Shown here piece after piece: positions 27,997 to 37,018 of a DNA stretch of 54,062 nucleotides. Position numbers and translations under genes: made by a program. The stretch is taken from assembly GCA_964473395.1 (NCBI GenBank), contig CAYYOW010000003.1:1-54062 (forward strand), in the 5' to 3' direction. The notes beneath the pieces are model-generated. The model had not been told where the DNA came from and did not search any database. It saw only the letters and a program-made list of their open reading frames with translations. The number at the start of each line of letters is the position of its first letter. Position 1 is the first letter of the stretch. This stretch comes from Sulfidibacterium sp964473395 (lineage in GTDB: Bacteria > Bacteroidota > Bacteroidia > Bacteroidales > F082).

Positions 27997-29658
27997 TCAT
28001 TCATCATTCCCAAATACTTTCTCTCCCTGAACAAAAACGAACAATGGCTTTGCATGAGGGATTTCCATTTCCGGACACCGCATAATGTCACGGTCGAGCA
28101 TTACAAAATCAGCAAATTTGCCAGGCTCGATGCTGCCTTTAATCTTCTCATCAAAACTTCCCTTTGCCGGCCAGATGGTTATGGAACGGAGCGCACTTTT
28201 TCTTGAAATAGCATTTTCTGTTTGAAAACCACCCGGAGGCCAACCTTTCAGGTCTTTCCGGCTAACGGCTGCATAAAATGTTTTTATGGGACTGATACCC
28301 TCAATGGGAAAATCAGTTCCGTTCACCTCCCAGCCGTTCTGCTCCAGCAGTTGTTTGTAAGCGTAAGCCGTTTTCAGGCGCTTGGCTCCCAGCCGTTCGC
28401 CGGCCCAATACATATCCGAAGTGCAATGTGTGGACTGGATGGAGGGGATAATATTGTAATCACCGAAGTAATGAAAATCGTCGGGAGAAATTACCTGCGC
28501 ATGTTCAATACGCCAGCGCCGATTGTTTTTTCCCTTCAGAAAGCGGGCATAAATTTTCAACATAATACGGTTTCCCGAGTCACCAATAGCATGTGTGTTC
28601 ACCTGGAAACCGGCAGCATACGCCTTTCGGCAGATGGTGTCATAATAAGGTAGTGGGTGCAACCGGAGACCATAATGACCTGGCATATCGCTGTAAGGTT
28701 TCAGCAGCAACGCTCCACGCGAACCCAGTGCCCCGTCGATATACAATTTCACGGCACTTACCGTAAGCCGCCCGGTGTGCAAAGGACCTTTGGAGAAGAA
28801 ATAATCAAAATCCGCTTTCGTAGGGTCTATCATGGCGTAAATCCTTATTTTCAGCACTCCTTTTCGCTGTAAACTGTCCATGAGCAGAATATCCTCTTTC
28901 GGTAATCCGGCATCTGTAACCGATGTGAGCCCCGCAGCAAAACAGTTTTTCTGTGCCAGCTCCAACGCTTTAACCCTCGCACTTCTGCCCATCTCGGGAA
29001 TCAAAGCCCGCATTCGGTCGGCAGCATTGTCAATGAGTACGCCGGTAGGCTTTCCATTTTTCAACACCACCTCTCCCCCATCTATTTTTGTAGAAGCAGT
29101 TATCCCGGCCAGCTTCAGCGCTTCGGAACTGGCAAGTACCGCATGTCCGTCGATGCGCGATAGCACCACCGGATGACCTGGAAAAATCTTGTCTAATTTT
29201 TCATTGGTAGGATATTTCTGTACAGCCCAGTCGTTCTGATCCCAGCCCCGCCCCAGAATCCACTTTTCGGGATACTTATGCTGATGGATATTTAAAACTT
29301 TCAGCACAGCATCAAAAGAATCGGTACCCACAAGATTTGCCCAACGTATCAGCATTTGTCCATAAGCCAGAAAGTGGCTATGGCCATCATTAAACCCGGG
29401 ATAAACAGCGTTGCCTTGAGCATCAATTTTTTGCTCCGCCTCGTAACGGCTCAAAATTTCTTTGTCGGTACCCAGCGCCAAAAATTTCCCATCTTTCACG
29501 GCAAAAGCACTCACCGTATCAAACTGCGGATTTACCGTGTAAACAACAGCATGATAGACAATTAAATCCACTTTTTGTTTCGACTGACAAGCACTCATAA
29601 GTGTTACAGTTAAAAGTGTAACCAATATCAAAAGTAAAGAAGATTTTTTCATACGCAA
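27997..29658 (-). CDS. YtcJ-type amidohydrolase, predicted lipoprotein
   Basis: This 553-residue metal-dependent hydrolase of the amidohydrolase-3 family has a lipoprotein signal with lipobox MSAC (Cys24), so it is membrane-anchored outside the cytosol. The metal-site motif NDGHSH (about 91-96) and the later NTHAIGDSGNR segment (about 356-366) are present. The C-terminal DRDIMRCP and GEKVFG segments close the composite sheet, as in YtcJ. Substrate unknown; exoenzyme-like relatives deacylate or deaminate small molecules. A start at the third codon (29652) is equally possible. Confidence 0.85.
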   Translation of the reverse strand: MRMKKSSLLLILVTLLTVTLMSACQSKQKVDLIVYHAVVYTVNPQFDTVSAFAVKDGKFLALGTDKEILSRYEAEQKIDAQGNAVYPGFNDGHSHFLAYGQMLIRWANLVGTDSFDAVLKVLNIHQHKYPEKWILGRGWDQNDWAVQKYPTNEKLDKIFPGHPVVLSRIDGHAVLASSEALKLAGITASTKIDGGEVVLKNGKPTGVLIDNAADRMRALIPEMGRSARVKALELAQKNCFAAGLTSVTDAGLPKEDILLMDSLQRKGVLKIRIYAMIDPTKADFDYFFSKGPLHTGRLTVSAVKLYIDGALGSRGALLLKPYSDMPGHYGLRLHPLPYYDTICRKAYAAGFQVNTHAIGDSGNRIMLKIYARFLKGKNNRRWRIEHAQVISPDDFHYFGDYNIIPSIQSTHCTSDMYWAGERLGAKRLKTAYAYKQLLEQNGWEVNGTDFPIEGISPIKTFYAAVSRKDLKGWPPGGFQTENAISRKSALRSITIWPAKGSFDEKIKGSIEPGKFADFVMLDRDIMRCPEMEIPHAKPLFVFVQGEKVFGNDE

Positions 29659-29812
29659 AGTGCCTAAAATTTACAGTACTTAAATTTCCTAAAATTAGAG
29701 GTTTTTTGGCATAATAAAAGAGGTTTATCAAAAATCACAATAAAATCAGTCGAATAAGAGCTATTTCAAAAACGTTCAAAATAAGCAGAATAGTCATAAG
29801 CATCTCAATAAT

Positions 29813-30829
29813 TTAGCCACTCATCAGTTTCACTAACAGGGAAGCAATATTGGGAAATTCTTCCGGCTTGCCCCCGTTTCGATACAATTTGAAACTCCCA
29901 CAATCATATTTTGCAAAAAGTCCTTTCTCAGAAACGCCCACCGTTTCCACAATAGCAAAGCCTTTGCGTTCCAGCGCGTTGGCCATCCAAGCCATTTCAG
30001 GGCAATCGTTTTGGATAGAGATGGCTTTAGAATTTTCCAATGCTTTATCTTTCATCGTGAAATGGCCTTTCACTACATCAAAGCGCAATCCGGGTCGTTG
30101 AAAATATTCACCCACTTTTCCCTGCAAAACCATATCTTCCGGAATTCCCGCCAACAATGGTTTTCCACGATGCATCAGCCACAGGGTGTCGGCATAGCGC
30201 AAGCCTGTCTCCATGTCGTGCGTCGTCATCAGGATGGCCTTCCCCTGCTGATGTGCCAGTCCTGACAACAATTCCATAATTTCGATCCGCCCTGGAGAAT
30301 CTATAAATGCCACAGGTTCGTCCAGGAACAAAAAGGGCGTATCCTGCACCAATGCTCTGGCAATAAGTATTTTCTGCCGTTCACCATCACTCAGGTTATA
30401 AAATAATTTCTCTTTTAGACTGCCGACATCGAGTTTATCCATGGTCTGATGAATGAACGACAAGTCCTCCGTTTTCATCCGGCCAAAAAAGGAAGCGTAC
30501 GGAAAGCGCCCCATGCGCACCACATCAAAAGCTGTGAGGTATAAATCTGAAAAACGGTCGGTGAGGACAACCGAAACCAGACGAGACAACTTCTTTAAGT
30601 CCAGTATCTTTAGTGAATCATCTCCAAAATAAACTTCACCGGATAACGGATGCAGAAAGCCGGCCAGTGTTTTCAGAAGGGTGGACTTTCCGGCACCATT
30701 GGGTCCCAGTACACAAACCAACTGACCTGTTTCCAACGTGGCATTCATCCCCTGCTGCAAAACCACATCGGCTTTTTTTCCCGAACGGTATCCGGTGGTC
30801 AGATCTTCTATTTTTAAAGTCATTTCCAT
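29813..30829 (-). CDS. ABC transporter ATP-binding protein (FecE/BtuD type) with C-terminal extension
   Basis: This is the ATPase of an importer for iron-siderophore, heme or cobalamin. Counted from an alternative ATG at 30841, motifs are Walker A GPNGAGKST 46-54, signature LSDGE 150-154, Walker B LFLDEP 171-176 and switch His208. Start 30829 is preferred because GGGGAT precedes it by a few bases and it lies 2 nt after the permease stop. Typical FecE proteins end near 260; here about 85 further residues form an extra, probably regulatory domain (EMAWMANALERKGFAI, GLFAKYDCGSFKLYRNGG). It is the last gene of the lgt-led operon. Confidence 0.9.
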   Translation of the reverse strand: MEMTLKIEDLTTGYRSGKKADVVLQQGMNATLETGQLVCVLGPNGAGKSTLLKTLAGFLHPLSGEVYFGDDSLKILDLKKLSRLVSVVLTDRFSDLYLTAFDVVRMGRFPYASFFGRMKTEDLSFIHQTMDKLDVGSLKEKLFYNLSDGERQKILIARALVQDTPFLFLDEPVAFIDSPGRIEIMELLSGLAHQQGKAILMTTHDMETGLRYADTLWLMHRGKPLLAGIPEDMVLQGKVGEYFQRPGLRFDVVKGHFTMKDKALENSKAISIQNDCPEMAWMANALERKGFAIVETVGVSEKGLFAKYDCGSFKLYRNGGKPEEFPNIASLLVKLMSG

Positions 30830-30831
30830 GC

Positions 30832-31923
30832 TTATCCCCATTTTACATGACGGCTTTTCATAATCACCCAGATAATTACTGGCGCTCCCACCAGCGAAGT
30901 TACCGCATTGATAGGCAATGAAATGTCATAACCCGGAAGTTTCGCTACCAAATTACAAAACAGCGCCAGCGAAGCCCCCGTAAGAATGGTTGCCGGCAAC
31001 AGAACGCCCTGCTGTGAGGTCTTAAAGAAACCCCGTGCCAGATGGGGTACGGCCAGCCCGAGAAAGGCGATGGGGCCGGTGAAAGCTGTTCCGACAGCCA
31101 CCAAAATACCGGTAACAAAAATCAAAACCCGCTGGATGCGCATCGGGCGAAAGCCAATGCTACGGGCATAGTCCTCGCCCAAAAGCAGGGCATTCAACGG
31201 CTTCACATAAAAAAACAGGATAACCACACCGGAAAAAGCGGTAAAAAGCAGCAGGAACGACTGCTGAATGGTCGCTTTCGAGAAACTACCCAAACCCCAC
31301 AGCACATAAGCATGCAGGTCTTCCGAACCACTGAAAAACTGTAATACACTTACCACTGCCGATACGGCATAGCCCAGCATAATTCCGATAATCAGTACCG
31401 TGATGACATTGGCCACCCGGGCGGAGACAAAAAGGATAATACCCAACACCAGCAGAGCACCTGCCAACGCAGCCAGCACAACAGTAAGATTTCCCACTAT
31501 GGCAACCGATGTCAAATCGACACCGGCAATACTCCCGGAGAGCAGCACCAGTGCCACACCGAGGCTGGCGCCAGAGCTGATGCCCAACACCGATGGACCG
31601 GCCAGCGGATTGCGGAAAAGTGTCTGTAAAACAAGGCCCGACATACTCAGTAGAATTCCTGTAGCAAGTGCTGTAATGGCTTGCGGCATACGGTACTGGT
31701 TTACAATAACCAAAGCAGTAGCATCCGTATGGGGTGCATGAAACAATGCCCTCATTACCTCTGCCCAAGGCAACATCACCGAACCAAAGCCCAGATTAGC
31801 CACAAAAAGCACCAGGCTCAGCAGCCCCAGTAGTAAAAACCATAAATTATTTCGGAAAGTTGAATGCATCTTTTTCTTTTCGGGGATAAAAATAAAGTTT
31901 TTTCCGACAGGAAAATCTTTCAT
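30832..31923 (-). CDS. FecCD-family ABC transporter permease
   Basis: The 363-residue membrane protein has about ten helices and the family signature RNPLAGPSVLGISSGASLG (about 107-125). GLAVPHLARG near 289-298 is the coupling segment for the ATPase. The first 19 residues are polar, and an internal ATG at 31866 would place the first helix close to the N-terminus, so that start is a real alternative. It transports an iron chelate, heme or cobalamin. It lies 38 bp after the binding-protein gene. Confidence 0.9.
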   Translation of the reverse strand: MKDFPVGKNFIFIPEKKKMHSTFRNNLWFLLLGLLSLVLFVANLGFGSVMLPWAEVMRALFHAPHTDATALVIVNQYRMPQAITALATGILLSMSGLVLQTLFRNPLAGPSVLGISSGASLGVALVLLSGSIAGVDLTSVAIVGNLTVVLAALAGALLVLGIILFVSARVANVITVLIIGIMLGYAVSAVVSVLQFFSGSEDLHAYVLWGLGSFSKATIQQSFLLLFTAFSGVVILFFYVKPLNALLLGEDYARSIGFRPMRIQRVLIFVTGILVAVGTAFTGPIAFLGLAVPHLARGFFKTSQQGVLLPATILTGASLALFCNLVAKLPGYDISLPINAVTSLVGAPVIIWVIMKSRHVKWG

Positions 31924-31961
31924 AGACCGGACAGATGAAAACAGTTCTTTTCCAATCCTCT

Positions 31962-33071
31962 TTATTTCAACACCCGGTAAAATACAGGTTGATAATCAGG
32001 CAGTAGCTGCGGATGAAAGGCTTTGATAAAATCAGCTAGAATCCATTGCGGCTCCATGGCACTACGCTCAAAGTAAGCTGTTTTTTTCGGGTCGCAATAA
32101 ATGATATGGTGCTTTCGGAAGGCGTTGAAATGGGTATAGAGTTCATTCTCATCTGCTATCTCACGATAGGAAGGCTGACTTCCGAAAGTTCCGATAATAC
32201 GCCAGTAATCGGCGTTTTGTGCTTTCTGAAAGACAGTCTCAAAATTCAGTGGAAAGCTGGCCACATGTGTGTCGTTACGCCACAGATAATCAGCACCTGC
32301 GTCCCGGAAAATCCGGGCAATGTAACTCCTGCCACCAGCCACAAACCATTGGCCGCTGAAAAACTTATCTGAAAAGACGGTGGGGCGTTCGGGCAACGTA
32401 TCCGTTAGTTTTTTTAAAGCTGTATATTGTTTTTCAATACTCCGAAAAATACTGTCTGCCTCCTTTTCTTTTCCAAAGAAAAGGGCACTGAACTTAATCC
32501 ATTCTGCCCTCCCCAATGGGCTGCTTTCCGTATAGTCAAGATATGGAATCGCCGTCATGGATGATAAAGTCCGCGGCAGTTGCAAGTTTCCCTGAAAAGG
32601 CGAAAAGAAAATTGCCTGCGGTTTTTCTTGCAGAATACGTTCGATAAAATAATGGCCTCCGGCTGCCAGCTCAGTCATTTTTCCAGCTGCCAGCGCCCTT
32701 TTAACCTCTGGGTTGGAGATAAACCGTGCCTCTGAAATACCGGTTACCTTGTTGAGAACACCCAACATTCGCAAGGCATTCAGCTGTGTGGACGAAAAAA
32801 CTGCCACACTGTCCAGCGGCACTTTTATCTCCCCTTTCCGGGGATGACTTTTTACCAGCACAAAATGTGCCAGCACTTTTCCCTTCTGCCACGGGTTGTA
32901 AATCACTACTTCCTGCTTCCCATCCCGGTTGAAAACGGCAAAATCTTTGGCATATTTGATGGTAATGGCCGGCAGCATAACCGAAGTACCGGATTTGGTT
33001 TTGATACTACCGCTGCATCCGGAAAAAAACGCCATAAGAGTAGCAACAACAACCCATAAAAACTTCCTCAT
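31962..33071 (-). CDS. Periplasmic binding lipoprotein of a FecCD-type ABC importer
   Basis: From ATG 33071 the product has 369 residues with a lipoprotein signal and lipobox FSGC (Cys19). The body matches the periplasmic-binding-protein family 2 fold for iron chelates and cobalamin (e.g. LNALRMLGVLNKVTGIS, KPQAIFFSPFQG, PYLDYTESSPLGRAEW). The start is fixed by a 4-bp ATGA overlap with the lgt stop; an upstream reading to 33113 lies inside lgt. It delivers ligand to the adjacent permease. No TonB receptor is in this operon. Confidence 0.9.
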   Translation of the reverse strand: MRKFLWVVVATLMAFFSGCSGSIKTKSGTSVMLPAITIKYAKDFAVFNRDGKQEVVIYNPWQKGKVLAHFVLVKSHPRKGEIKVPLDSVAVFSSTQLNALRMLGVLNKVTGISEARFISNPEVKRALAAGKMTELAAGGHYFIERILQEKPQAIFFSPFQGNLQLPRTLSSMTAIPYLDYTESSPLGRAEWIKFSALFFGKEKEADSIFRSIEKQYTALKKLTDTLPERPTVFSDKFFSGQWFVAGGRSYIARIFRDAGADYLWRNDTHVASFPLNFETVFQKAQNADYWRIIGTFGSQPSYREIADENELYTHFNAFRKHHIIYCDPKKTAYFERSAMEPQWILADFIKAFHPQLLPDYQPVFYRVLK

Positions 33072-34228
33072 ACTGCCGCTCCTCTTTTGGCTCTTTTTAC
33101 CAAAATATACCAACCCACAAAACCGATAAGCACGAGGATTGGAGAAATAAGCTCTGCCTGTGTGATGTGATCACCGAAAATGTTATAGGTTGTGTTAATC
33201 CGGATAAGTTCAATAAAAAATCTTTCTGTCCCACTGAAAATCAAGTAAATGGAGAACAATACGCCGGGGATTTTTATCTTTTTACGGATAGACCAGAGTA
33301 TCACAAAAATGATAATCATCATAATGGTTTCGTAAACCGATGTCGGGAAAACGCCCTGTGGCAGCTGCATGCAATGTGGACCGGTACACCCCGGGATAGG
33401 GACGCCTGCATTGATAATGTTGTGCGGATAGTTGTAACTCCAGAACCAGTCGGGGAGAAATTGCAGCCAGTGCGGTTTTACGAGGTGGTTCACAACGCCC
33501 CAGTCGCCATCGCCCGCCACATGGCAACCGATACGGCCAATGCCATACGCAATAGCCAGCCCGGGTGCAAAACTGTCGGCCATGGGTTTCCACGGAATAC
33601 CATGTTTTTCACCATACCAGACCAGTGCAATAGCACCTACGATAAGCCCGCCGTAGAAAGTAAGGCCGCTAAACGAAAATAGTTGTCCGATGGGGTCAGC
33701 AAGAAAAGCCTGCCAATTTTCCAGCTGGTCAAAAATTTTAGCACCGATAATTCCGAAAACCGCAGCCACCAAAACAATCATCCAGGTCTGCTCGTGGGCA
33801 TGTACCACAACCTCTTTTGTAATAGGTTTCTTTAGCTTGCGTTTGTCTTTCTCGTACCATACATAAGCCGTGTAAAGTATGCCTGCCAACAAGCCTACCC
33901 AAACCGACCCTTCACCCGAAAACAGAAATTGCTGTGGATCATTGGCAAAATGCTGATAATCGGTGATGGCGGCTGCCGCCTTAAAAGCCAGGAAAAAGCT
34001 ACCGGTAAAGCTGATGAGTAGTTCAACGGGAGATGCAGGTTTTCCCTCTGTAATTTTTCTCGTTGTCGCCTTTAACAGCCCTTCATTTTCTTTGCGGATA
34101 AATTCGAGATAGAGCAGGTAAGCGCCCACGAGAAAAGCCATGGCCACAAAGAAACCATAGCTCATAATGGGCAGGTTTATGTGCGTCCCGAAGAGCGCAT
34201 TAATCAGGTCACTAATTTTTGGATACAT
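33068..34228 (-). CDS. lgt: Prolipoprotein diacylglyceryl transferase
   Basis: Lgt transfers diacylglycerol from phosphatidylglycerol to the lipobox cysteine of prelipoproteins in the inner membrane. The 386-residue protein is polytopic (about seven to eight helices), with the signature GRIGCHVAGDGDWG near 228-241, the Bacteroidota version of the Lgt box. It is longer than the E. coli protein (291), with a long loop after the first helix, as in related phyla. Its stop overlaps the start of the ABC binding lipoprotein (ATGA), so one lipoprotein substrate is translated with it. Confidence 0.93.
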   Translation of the reverse strand: MYPKISDLINALFGTHINLPIMSYGFFVAMAFLVGAYLLYLEFIRKENEGLLKATTRKITEGKPASPVELLISFTGSFFLAFKAAAAITDYQHFANDPQQFLFSGEGSVWVGLLAGILYTAYVWYEKDKRKLKKPITKEVVVHAHEQTWMIVLVAAVFGIIGAKIFDQLENWQAFLADPIGQLFSFSGLTFYGGLIVGAIALVWYGEKHGIPWKPMADSFAPGLAIAYGIGRIGCHVAGDGDWGVVNHLVKPHWLQFLPDWFWSYNYPHNIINAGVPIPGCTGPHCMQLPQGVFPTSVYETIMMIIIFVILWSIRKKIKIPGVLFSIYLIFSGTERFFIELIRINTTYNIFGDHITQAELISPILVLIGFVGWYILVKRAKRGAAV

Positions 34229-34499
34229 AGCGCTGTATTGTTTTCAAAAAGAATTTCACATTCACAACGCAAATTTACACTTATTCCCCAATGCTAAATA
34301 GGGGGCTATGAAAAGTTAACACACACACCGCTTCAGGCGTCCCCCTTTAGATTTGCAAAGTTAATTGAAAAGGAAGAAATCCTAAAAAAGAAATGACTAT
34401 TACCAGTATTAACCTTTCTTTTTTTTGCTTCTTTTTTTTCTTTGTTAATAACTTTAATTTTGTTGATAAGTACAAATACAAAAAGAATGGGGTGAACTA

Positions 34500-35603
34500 T
34501 TGGCGTCCCTAGGTTTTAAGGCGCCTGAAATATACCAATACGAGGATGCTGGTTGTAACGAAAAAGGAATAAAACCGGTGGCAGGCATGGAATTCAGGCA
34601 GGGTGACCGGCTGCTCTTCATCGGGCTGGCTCAAAACCGGAACGGCTTCAGCGAGTTGAATAGTTTCAGGACGCAGATCAACCTCGGAAAAACTGAAATA
34701 CAGGAAAGCGTACCGCCCTTTAAAAATGTTTTTGTGATTTATCCGTTGGAAAACATACCGGAAGTGTTACGTGAAAACGAATTTGCAGGCATCAGGCCTT
34801 CGCAGGCAGGGAAGTTGCTCCGCACAGAACTACCCTCGGATAAACAGGTCATCCTCCAGCCCGTAACCTTTGAAAACGAAGCGGATGAGTACCTTCACAA
34901 AAATCTGTGTGCCATCGACCACAACATGCTGCTAAGTCATCTGAAACCGGGCATGTACGCTTCCGCTGACGAAACGTTTCTTTCCCCTGCCGAAATAGAA
35001 CAGGCTTTTGAAGCATTTCAGCCGGTTCTCGAAAATAGTCGTAAATCACTGGATAACTGCGAAATAGATTTTGATTTCTCACAACCCAAGAATAAAAAAA
35101 CTTTTACAGGAACTGTTTCGGAAGATAAAAAACAGCTGAAAGTGCTGGCCTGCGATGGCTTGCAATACCGCTATGGCAGCAAAAATGGTGAAGCCAAAAA
35201 GCGGTTACAAAGCGAACTGGGTATTATTGAAAAGCTGGGGTTCTCTGCCTACTTTCTCATCACCTACGACGTCGTCCAATACGAGTTGCGACAAGGTATT
35301 TACCACGTGGGACGCGGAAGCGGCGCCAACAGCATTGTAGCCTATTGTCTGCGTATCACCGATGTGGATCCCATAGAGCTGGATCTTTATTTCGAACGTT
35401 TTATCAACCCAAAACGAAGCTCGCCACCCGATTTTGACCTGGACTTATCCTGGAAAGAACGTGAAAAAATACAGCAGTATCCATTCCGAAGACACAGTAT
35501 TCACCTGCTGAGGGGGAAAGTTACAGACGAATTCGGCTATGCCAGCCTCGAGGTGGAGAAGATGGCCAAAATGCCGCTACTACCAGACCCGCGAGACGAA
35601 TAA
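34500..35603 (+). pseudogene. dnaE: DNA polymerase III alpha (DnaE) remnant with large in-frame internal deletion
   Basis: This ORF of 367 codons (TTG start) encodes DnaE sequence beginning after the first PHP motifs (GIKPVAGMEFRQGD near 24-37). It runs through VGRGSGANSIVAYCLRITDVDP to the catalytic PPDFDLDLSWKERE near 312-325. It then jumps to what looks like a DnaE C-terminus (YPFRRHSIHLLRGKVTDEFG, EVEKMAKMPLL). Family members have about 1000 residues, so roughly 600, including most of the palm, fingers and beta-binding parts, are missing without a frame change. The first 50 or so residues are also missing. It cannot be a working polymerase. Confidence 0.8.
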
Positions 35604-35796
35604 TGCCCCAGCTCCGCAAAATATTTAAATCTCAGCCTATATTTCTTTTTTCAAAGGAGCAAAAAAAAGCATTGTAAATGTACTCTTGTTGCCCATAACA
35701 AAGCAAAAAAAAGGAGTAAAAAATATTCCTTTCAGGCATTCCCTCCACCTCATTTATTGCTACTTTTGGCAAGACAATAATTTTTCCAGCAAAACA

Positions 35797-36918
35797 ATGA
35801 TGATACGAAACTTAACTTTTCTTGCCTTTACCCTTTTGTTCATCCCGGCGGTGCTTCTTGCACAGAAAAAAACTGACTACTCGCGAATGAACGGACGCTT
35901 GGGTGGCAATATCGACGTTACAGGTAATTTTCAGCGTTCCGGCTCCCGAATGGAAGGCAATTATTCATTCGACCTCGATGTGAACGACAGCCTGACACAC
36001 CTGTCTCATATTGTAACACTTTACGGAGACATCGACAAACATAATGAAGTGGTTTTTAAACAGTACCACAATGACGACACAACTATTGACGGACTGTTTT
36101 ATGACCAGCGGTTCGTGGGAAGTTGGTATGACCAAGGCAGCACCATCCAGCCATTTACCCTCACCGAAAGCTATCCTAAAGGTAGCATGCCGATGAATAT
36201 TTTCTATCTGCATTCGGATAAAGAGCTGGTTCCGGAAGCTCAAGGCACACCATCCGCAGAAATTGAACTCACCCTTCTCTATCCCAAAAACAGCGCCCAA
36301 ATTTCTCAGGCAGTTGACGACTCGGTGAAAAAATTTATTCAAGAACAGTTTTTTGGACAGTTTAAGCCCGGACAATTGCCGGCAGGCATGTTAAGCAAAA
36401 GCGAGCTGAACTTCTACAACTGGTTTGGTGAGCTGAACAGCCACTGGAAAACCAACCGTAAGCTAGGATTTAATCTGGAAAAAAGAGTACAGGTTTCTGT
36501 GATTTTTAACGGTTACGATCTCCTTTGCCTGCGATATAAAAAGCGAGGGTATTCCGGTCGGGGAAATCCTATGGAACATATTTCGTACGACATGGTCGAT
36601 TTGAGAAATGGAGAGAAACTCACCTTTGAGAACATTTTCAAACCGGAGATGAGAACAGTACTGACCAGACTCATCAACAATAAAATCAGAAAGGACAACG
36701 GGCTGGCTGACAGTGCCTCGTTGAAAAAGATTGGCTTTTTTTATGATAGCATTCCCATTAGCAAGAATATCTCTTTCAGTGGAAATGGTATTTATCTTAT
36801 TTATAACATTTATGATATTGCGCCGCCTGCCATGGGTATTCAAAAGGTGTTTTTACCATTCAGCGAGCTTGGCGATTACATAAAACCTTCTTCAGTGCTC
36901 TATCCGTTGAGCCGGTAA
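35797..36918 (+). CDS. Secreted DUF3298-type protein
   Basis: From ATG 35797 the protein has 374 residues, with a signal peptide (MMIRNLTFLAFTLLFIPAVLLAQ in two parts, cleavage near AQ-KK). The N-terminal half has short strand-forming repeats around GRLGGNIDVTGNFQRSG. The C-terminal half (about 165-370) fits DUF3298 (GEKLTFENIFKPEMRTVL, ISFSGNGIYLIYNIYDIAPP), a domain found in RsiV-like and other secreted proteins. Function unknown. The start at 35686 would run through AT-rich spacer and is rejected. Confidence 0.75.
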   Translation: MMIRNLTFLAFTLLFIPAVLLAQKKTDYSRMNGRLGGNIDVTGNFQRSGSRMEGNYSFDLDVNDSLTHLSHIVTLYGDIDKHNEVVFKQYHNDDTTIDGLFYDQRFVGSWYDQGSTIQPFTLTESYPKGSMPMNIFYLHSDKELVPEAQGTPSAEIELTLLYPKNSAQISQAVDDSVKKFIQEQFFGQFKPGQLPAGMLSKSELNFYNWFGELNSHWKTNRKLGFNLEKRVQVSVIFNGYDLLCLRYKKRGYSGRGNPMEHISYDMVDLRNGEKLTFENIFKPEMRTVLTRLINNKIRKDNGLADSASLKKIGFFYDSIPISKNISFSGNGIYLIYNIYDIAPPAMGIQKVFLPFSELGDYIKPSSVLYPLSR

Positions 36919-37018
36919 TGAAAAACCGTATGCTTTTCTTTCATTCATCATTTTTTAGTTTATCAATCAAAGCCGGCATAAAAATATTTTAGATTATATT
37001 TGTTCAAAATAATTGAGG

